Positions 5,680 through 9,822 of a stretch of DNA of 9,822 nt are shown here, piece by piece. The position numbers were made by a program, and so were the translations under genes. Position 1 is the stretch's first letter. Each line of letters opens with the position of its first letter. Origin of the DNA: Bacteroidota bacterium (GTDB taxonomy: Bacteria; Bacteroidota; Bacteroidia; Chitinophagales; Chitinophagaceae); assembly GCA_023392185.1 (NCBI GenBank), contig JAEVZP010000152.1, forward strand, positions 1 to 9,822, read 5' to 3'. Below the pieces are notes generated by a model. That model had not been told where the DNA came from. It searched no databases and saw only the letters and a program-made list of their open reading frames with translations.

Positions 5680-6882
5680 ATGCACATAGAAAGTATCGCA
5701 ATTGAAAATTTCAGGGCTTTTAAAAAAACATCTGTAAAAGAGCTGCCTAAAATGGCAGTACTTCTTGGGGCAAATGGTTCCGGGAAAAGTACTTTCTTTG
5801 ATGTATTTGGATTCCTGAGCGACTCTTTAAAAGACAACGTAACAATAGCACTTAATAAGCGGGGTGGCTTTCAGGAGGTTCTTTCACGTGGTGCTGATGC
5901 AAAGAAGGATCGGATCAAATTTGAGATTAAATTTCGTAACATTTCTGAGCTTGAGGAAAAGCCGCCTATAATTACTTATTCACTTGAAATCGGTTTTGAA
6001 AAAGGCAAAGCCTACATAGAAAAGGAAATACTAAAGTATAGAAGGGGTCAACGCACTGGAAAACCATGGCACTTTCTTGATTTTAAACGAGGTGAAGGAT
6101 ACGCTATTACGAATGAAGACGCGTATAGGAAAGCGGGTGCAGAAGAAAAGCGCATTTTCCAACGTGTAACCAGTCCTGACATTCTTGCCATTAAGGGGCT
6201 AGGACAATTTGAGGAATTCAAGGCCATAAGCGCTTTTCGCACCTTACTGGAAAAATGGTATGTTTCCAACTTTAAGGTGGAATATGGACGTATAATAGGC
6301 GATACCGGCATCGCTAATCATCTATCTGTTACGGGTGATAATCTGGCGCAAGTCACAAAATATATGTATGACTACCACCGCGAGGTTTTTGATGAGATAC
6401 TCTTAAAATTACCACACCGGATTCCTGGTATTAACCAAGTAGAAGCTAAAGAAACAGAAGACGGGAGAATCATCCTTCGGTTTCAGGATGAAAATTTTAA
6501 GGACCCTTTTGTAGCTAGGTATGTGTCTGATGGCACCATTAAAATGTTTGCTTACATGATCTTGTTGCATGAACCAGAGCCGCACCCTTTACTGTGTATT
6601 GAAGAGCCGGAAAACTTCCTGCACCCAGAATTGCTTTTGCAACTCAGTGAAGAAATAAGAGAATATTCTGAACGAGGAGGTCAGGTTTTTGTTTCTACCC
6701 ACTCACCTGATTTCGTAAATGGCTTGGATATAGGTGAGTTGTTTTTTATTGAAAAAGATAAGGGCTATAGCATTATCAAAGCGGCGATAAAAGATCCGGT
6801 TGTAAAAGATCTATCCAGAGAAAATCAACTCGGCTGGCTTTGGAGAAGCAATTTTATCAAAGGTGCAAATATCTCGCAATGA
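5680..6882 (+). CDS. ABC-type AAA ATPase (AAA_21, OLD-like) of a two-gene module
   Basis: This encodes 400 aa. It starts MHIESIAIENFRAFKK, the usual RecF/OLD-like opening. Walker A is GANGSGKST (30-38, K36). The ABC signature-like SDGT lies at 283-286, Walker B is LLCIEE with E308 and E309, and the switch His is H341 in STHSPD. It is thus a complete ABC-class ATPase of the predicted-ATPase/AAA_21 group, without a fused TOPRIM nuclease domain. The following gene overlaps it by four bases (ATGA), indicating translational coupling and a shared complex. ATP-driven dimerisation controlling a partner effector, as in OLD-like and PARIS-like defence systems, is an inference. GC is low (about 35% in a sampled line), unlike the neighbouring metabolic genes, which suggests horizontal acquisition. 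No TTCCGGAA site lies in it. Confidence 0.88.
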   Translation: MHIESIAIENFRAFKKTSVKELPKMAVLLGANGSGKSTFFDVFGFLSDSLKDNVTIALNKRGGFQEVLSRGADAKKDRIKFEIKFRNISELEEKPPIITYSLEIGFEKGKAYIEKEILKYRRGQRTGKPWHFLDFKRGEGYAITNEDAYRKAGAEEKRIFQRVTSPDILAIKGLGQFEEFKAISAFRTLLEKWYVSNFKVEYGRIIGDTGIANHLSVTGDNLAQVTKYMYDYHREVFDEILLKLPHRIPGINQVEAKETEDGRIILRFQDENFKDPFVARYVSDGTIKMFAYMILLHEPEPHPLLCIEEPENFLHPELLLQLSEEIREYSERGGQVFVSTHSPDFVNGLDIGELFFIEKDKGYSIIKAAIKDPVVKDLSRENQLGWLWRSNFIKGANISQ

Positions 6883-7487
6883 CTGAACTATCTCTGCATG
6901 TTTTTACAGAAGAGGAGTCTATGCGCATTTTGTTGGATATTATTTTGCCCAAGATGCTGCCTGTGGAAATTCGCTTCAGAATTTATCCTCATCAAGGAAA
7001 ACAACATCTTGAAAAATCACTGCCTAAAACGATTCCAACGATTAGCGCTATCCCAAATGCACGTATTCTCATTATTCAGGATCAGGACAGTAATGATTGT
7101 ACCGCTTTGAAAGCAAGACTGATTCGTATTGTTCATGATAAATGCAAAGCACCTTATTTTGTGAGGATCGCCTGCAAAACCATGGAAAATTGGTTTCTGG
7201 GTGACTTGCCGGCCTTGGAACGTACGTTTCCCCGATTCAGAGCAACTCATTATTCTAGCAACGCCGACTTTAGGCGAGTAGACGGAATCGTAAACGCATC
7301 CGATAGAATGCTAAGAATTATTCCGGAGTTTCAGGGTAGAAGCAGACTTCCAAAGGTTGAAACAGCGCAAAAAGTTGCACCTCACTTAAGCTTTACGGAT
7401 AACACTTCAACAAGCTTCTATCAACTTTTATCTGCAATAAGAAAGCTAGCTGGTATTGAACCAGGTCACCAACTTAAACTCATTTAA
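6879..7487 (+). CDS. DUF4276 protein (TOPRIM-like partner of the AAA ATPase)
   Basis: This encodes 202 aa from the ATG at 6879, whose ATGA overlaps the ATPase stop. An in-frame upstream ATG at 6840 is ignored because it lies within the ATPase gene and gives a non-family N-terminus. Family marks are the acidic start VFTEEES (8-14), HQGKQHLEK (38-46), ILIIQDQDSNDC with D68 and D70, VRIACKTMENWFLGD (95-109, E103), and the C-terminal PHLSFTDNTSTSFYQLLSAI. The order of an N-terminal Glu, a DxD on a beta strand and a later Glu resembles the metal site of TOPRIM domains. DUF4276 proteins often sit beside AAA_21 ATPases. Nuclease or other effector activity is inferred, not shown. GC is about 42% in a sampled line. 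Confidence 0.87.
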   Translation: MTELSLHVFTEEESMRILLDIILPKMLPVEIRFRIYPHQGKQHLEKSLPKTIPTISAIPNARILIIQDQDSNDCTALKARLIRIVHDKCKAPYFVRIACKTMENWFLGDLPALERTFPRFRATHYSSNADFRRVDGIVNASDRMLRIIPEFQGRSRLPKVETAQKVAPHLSFTDNTSTSFYQLLSAIRKLAGIEPGHQLKLI

Positions 7488-7506
7488 GTTTCTATCCCGA
7501 ATCACT

Positions 7507-9561
7507 ATGGCCCTGACCCAACTTCAAAACTACGCCGAAGGTACCTGGCACACCGCGTCCAAAACCGGCGAAACCCTTCACAACGCCATCACCGGCGAAG
7601 CCATCTACACCGCTTCCTCCGACGGGCTCGACTTTGCCGCCATGATGGACTATGCCCGCAAAGTAGGCGGCCCGGCCCTGCGCAAACTCACTTTTACCGA
7701 GCGCGGCCGGATGCTCAAAGCGCTGGCCTTCTATCTCACCGAACGCAAGGAATATTTCTACGAAATCTCGGCCCTCACAGGGGCCACCCGCGCCGACTCG
7801 TGGGTGGATATTGAAGGCGGCATCGGCAACCTGTTTTCCTACGCCTCGCTGCGCCGCCAATTCGCCAACGAACGCTTTTACGTGGACGGACAGCAGGCCA
7901 AGATTTCCAAAGGAGGCACGTTTGTGGGTCAGCACATCATGGTGCCGCGCCAGGGCGTAGCCATCCACATCAACGCCTTCAACTTTCCGGTTTGGGGCAT
8001 GCTGGAGAAAATCGCGGTGAACCTGCTCGCAGGCGTTCCGGCCATCGTGAAACCGGCCACACTTACCTCGTTCCTCACTGAAGCGGTCTTTAAAGCCATT
8101 ATTGAAAGCGGCATTTTTCCGGAAGGCTCGCTGCAACTCATCTGCGGCTCGGCGCGCGGCATTACCGACCACGTCATCAACGGCGACATCGTCACCTTTA
8201 CCGGCTCGGCAGCCACGGGACTCATGCTGAAAAGCTCACCCCGGATTTTAAGCGAAGCGGTTCCCTTTAACCTCGAAGCCGACTCACTCAACTGCTGCGT
8301 CCTCGGCCCCGACGTAACACCCGACATGCCGGAATGGGACCTTTTTATTAAAGAAGTCGTGCGCGAGATGACTACTAAAGCCGGCCAGAAATGTACCGCC
8401 ATCCGCCGCATTATGGTGCCGGCCGACAAGGTGGAAGACGTACAAATTGCCCTCGGCAAGCGCCTCAAAGGCACGACCGTGGGCGACCCGCGCGTGGAAG
8501 GCGTGCGCATGGGCCCATTGGCTGGTCAAAGCCAGCGCGAAGAAGTAAAAGCCCGCGTCGCCGAACTTTCAGAAACTCAGGAAATCGTAATCGGCAGCCT
8601 GACGGATTTTGAAGTCATTGGTGCGGATAAAGAGAAAGGCGCGTTTATGGCTCCGCTGGTGTTCCTCAACAAGGCTCCTTTCCAAAATACCGGCGTCCAC
8701 GACATTGAAGCCTTTGGCCCGGTGAGCACCATTATCCCTTACAACGACCTCGACGAAGCCATTGAGCTGGCCAAAATGGGCCGTGGCTCGCTGGTGTGCT
8801 CGATCGTCACCGCCGACGACACCGTAGCCCGCGATTTTGTGCTGGAAGCGGCGGTGATGCACGGCCGCATTCTGGTGCTCAACCGCGACTGCGCCAAGGA
8901 AAGCACCGGCCACGGCTCGCCCCTGCCGATGCTCATTCACGGCGGTCCGGGACGCGCGGGCGGCGGCGAAGAAATGGGCGGTATGCGCGGTGTGCTCCAC
9001 TACCTGCAACGCACGGCGGTGCAAGGCTCGCCAACGACGCTCACGGCGATTACCAACGTCTATCAGCAGGGCGGGAAGCAAACCGAAACCGAGATTCATC
9101 CGTTCCGGAAACACTTCGAAGACCTTCAAATCGGCGACACGCTGATCACTGCAAAGCACACCGTGACCGAGGCCGACATCACCAATTTTGCCAACGTCTC
9201 CGGTGACCATTTTTATGCGCACGTAGACGCTACTTCGCTGGAAGGAACCATCTTTGAGCAGCGCGTAGCGCACGGTTACTACATTCTTTCCAAGGCGGCA
9301 GGGTTGTTTGTAGAAGCCAAGAAAGGTCCGGTATTGCTCAACTACGGTATCGACGAATGCCGGTTTACCAAACCCGTATATCCCGGCTCCACGATTGGCG
9401 TGAAGCTCACCGTTAAGGAAAAAACCGATACCGAAAAGCGCGAGGAAACCGATGTAGCCAAAGGCATTGTGCGCTGGCTGGTGGACGTTTACGACGAAAC
9501 CGGCGAAACCGTTGCCATTGCCACGATTCTGACCATGGTGAAAAAGCGGGCTCAGGATTGA
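7507..9561 (+). CDS. paaZ: PaaZ: oxepin-CoA hydrolase / 3-oxo-5,6-dehydrosuberyl-CoA semialdehyde dehydrogenase
   Basis: This encodes 684 aa (E. coli PaaZ is about 681). The ATG at 7507 begins MALTQLQNYAEGTW. An in-frame ATG at 7456 lies inside the DUF4276 gene and is rejected. Residues 1 to about 520 form an aldehyde dehydrogenase with GQKCTAIRR (catalytic C296), NLEADS (E257) and FTGSAATG. About 545-684 form a MaoC-type (R)-hydratase with FANVSGDHFYAHVD, giving D567 and H572. The hydratase half opens the oxepin-CoA ring and the dehydrogenase half oxidises the resulting semialdehyde, channelling a reactive intermediate in phenylacetate breakdown. All catalytic residues are present, so both activities are likely. 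No other paa gene is in the window. The gene begins 19 bp after DUF4276 with only a weak -7-like TAAGTTTC (7485-7492) before it. GC is high (about 60% in a sampled line). Confidence 0.95.
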   Translation: MALTQLQNYAEGTWHTASKTGETLHNAITGEAIYTASSDGLDFAAMMDYARKVGGPALRKLTFTERGRMLKALAFYLTERKEYFYEISALTGATRADSWVDIEGGIGNLFSYASLRRQFANERFYVDGQQAKISKGGTFVGQHIMVPRQGVAIHINAFNFPVWGMLEKIAVNLLAGVPAIVKPATLTSFLTEAVFKAIIESGIFPEGSLQLICGSARGITDHVINGDIVTFTGSAATGLMLKSSPRILSEAVPFNLEADSLNCCVLGPDVTPDMPEWDLFIKEVVREMTTKAGQKCTAIRRIMVPADKVEDVQIALGKRLKGTTVGDPRVEGVRMGPLAGQSQREEVKARVAELSETQEIVIGSLTDFEVIGADKEKGAFMAPLVFLNKAPFQNTGVHDIEAFGPVSTIIPYNDLDEAIELAKMGRGSLVCSIVTADDTVARDFVLEAAVMHGRILVLNRDCAKESTGHGSPLPMLIHGGPGRAGGGEEMGGMRGVLHYLQRTAVQGSPTTLTAITNVYQQGGKQTETEIHPFRKHFEDLQIGDTLITAKHTVTEADITNFANVSGDHFYAHVDATSLEGTIFEQRVAHGYYILSKAAGLFVEAKKGPVLLNYGIDECRFTKPVYPGSTIGVKLTVKEKTDTEKREETDVAKGIVRWLVDVYDETGETVAIATILTMVKKRAQD

Positions 9562-9579
9562 TTTCATTCAACTGCGCTT

Positions 9580-9822
9580 ATGCACCTTGCGAAATACAAC
9601 CTGAAGGCTATTACTCAAGGCCGCCGCTATGCTTTTGTGAGCGAAGACCCGAGAGGTATCATCCCAAAGCTTATAGAATTTCAGGATACCCGCGAACCTG
9701 GATTATTCAATCTGGCTTTTGGTGACAAAGACCCGCAAACTGGTGAAATAAACGACCTCAGCGTTTCTGATAATGGTGATACTGAAAAGGTCTTAGCGAC
9801 GGTAGTGTCTGCTGTGTATGCC
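9580..9822 (+). CDS. DUF6934-type protein, N-terminal part (cut by window edge)
   Basis: The frame is open from the ATG at 9580, 18 bp after the paaZ stop, to the window end (81 codons seen). The text AKYNLKAITQGRRYAFVSED, KLIEFQDTREPGLFNLAFGD and NDLSVSDNGDTEKVLATVVS matches my memory of DUF6934 proteins, small (about 150 aa) proteins common in Bacteroidota. Function is unknown. They often lie near other short accessory genes, and a toxin-antitoxin role has not been shown. Composition is less GC-rich than paaZ, which suggests a separate accessory gene rather than part of the phenylacetate pathway. The close spacing allows read-through from paaZ. Confidence 0.7.
   Translation, partial: MHLAKYNLKAITQGRRYAFVSEDPRGIIPKLIEFQDTREPGLFNLAFGDKDPQTGEINDLSVSDNGDTEKVLATVVSAVYA

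Noticed and set aside
5661..5706. Tiny open frame of 14 codons in the gap before the ATPase
   Set aside because: It overlaps the ATPase start, is too short to judge and has no supporting signal.
7492..8172. Minus-strand open frame (226 codons) opposite the start of paaZ
   Set aside because: Same reason: an antisense shadow with biased composition, no family features and no promoter.
8569..9567. Long minus-strand open frame (332 codons) opposite the 3' half of paaZ
   Set aside because: It is a mirror of the GC-rich paaZ coding frame. The sequence is Gly/His/Arg-rich with no recognisable domain, while the plus strand encodes full catalytic motifs.

Overview
The window reads as a piece of a Bacteroidota chromosome (phylum-level inference). 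The signs are a GSCFA-family gene, DUF2281- and DUF6934-type small genes that are common in this phylum, start codons without clear Shine-Dalgarno sequences, and -7 boxes of the TAnnTTTG type. Base composition is uneven. One line of paaZ that I counted is about 60% GC, while lines of the AAA ATPase and DUF4276 genes are about 35% and 42%. The 5.4-7.5 kb part is therefore an AT-richer patch in a GC-richer background.

Layout, left to right. The C-terminal end of a LuxR/NarL-type response regulator (+) runs into the window. It converges on a GSCFA-family SGNH-type hydrolase gene (-). Upstream of that lies a secreted thioredoxin-like gene (-) with a good Bacteroidota-type promoter. Divergent from it is a secreted leucine-rich-repeat protein (+), followed by a short open stretch that looks like the tail of a lost gene. 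A 15-bp perfect hairpin and associated sequence blocks follow. Next come a small four-helix membrane protein (-) and a cystathionine beta-synthase type PLP enzyme with C-terminal CBS domains (-). A second copy of the hairpin and its blocks, in inverted orientation, lies on the far side of these two genes, so the pair is bracketed by inverted repeats.

Rightwards, all on + strand, are a DUF2281 antitoxin-like gene whose toxin partner is missing, an ABC-type AAA ATPase overlapping by ATGA with a DUF4276 protein, a full-length paaZ (oxepin-CoA hydrolase / semialdehyde dehydrogenase fusion), and the start of a DUF6934-type gene cut by the window edge. The AAA + DUF4276 pair resembles a split OLD-like (ATPase plus TOPRIM-like) module and is the best candidate for a poorly described defence or genome-conflict system. 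It sits directly in front of paaZ, only 19 bp away, and probably displaced paaZ's original promoter.

The most striking nucleotide-level signal is the 8-bp palindrome TTCCGGAA. I count 11 copies, where about 0.15 would be expected by chance. They lie in both genes and intergenic DNA, but none falls between 5349 and 8116. A second signal is the heptamer ACCTTTG, found 4-10 nt before three start codons, which suggests leaderless or nearly leaderless transcription.
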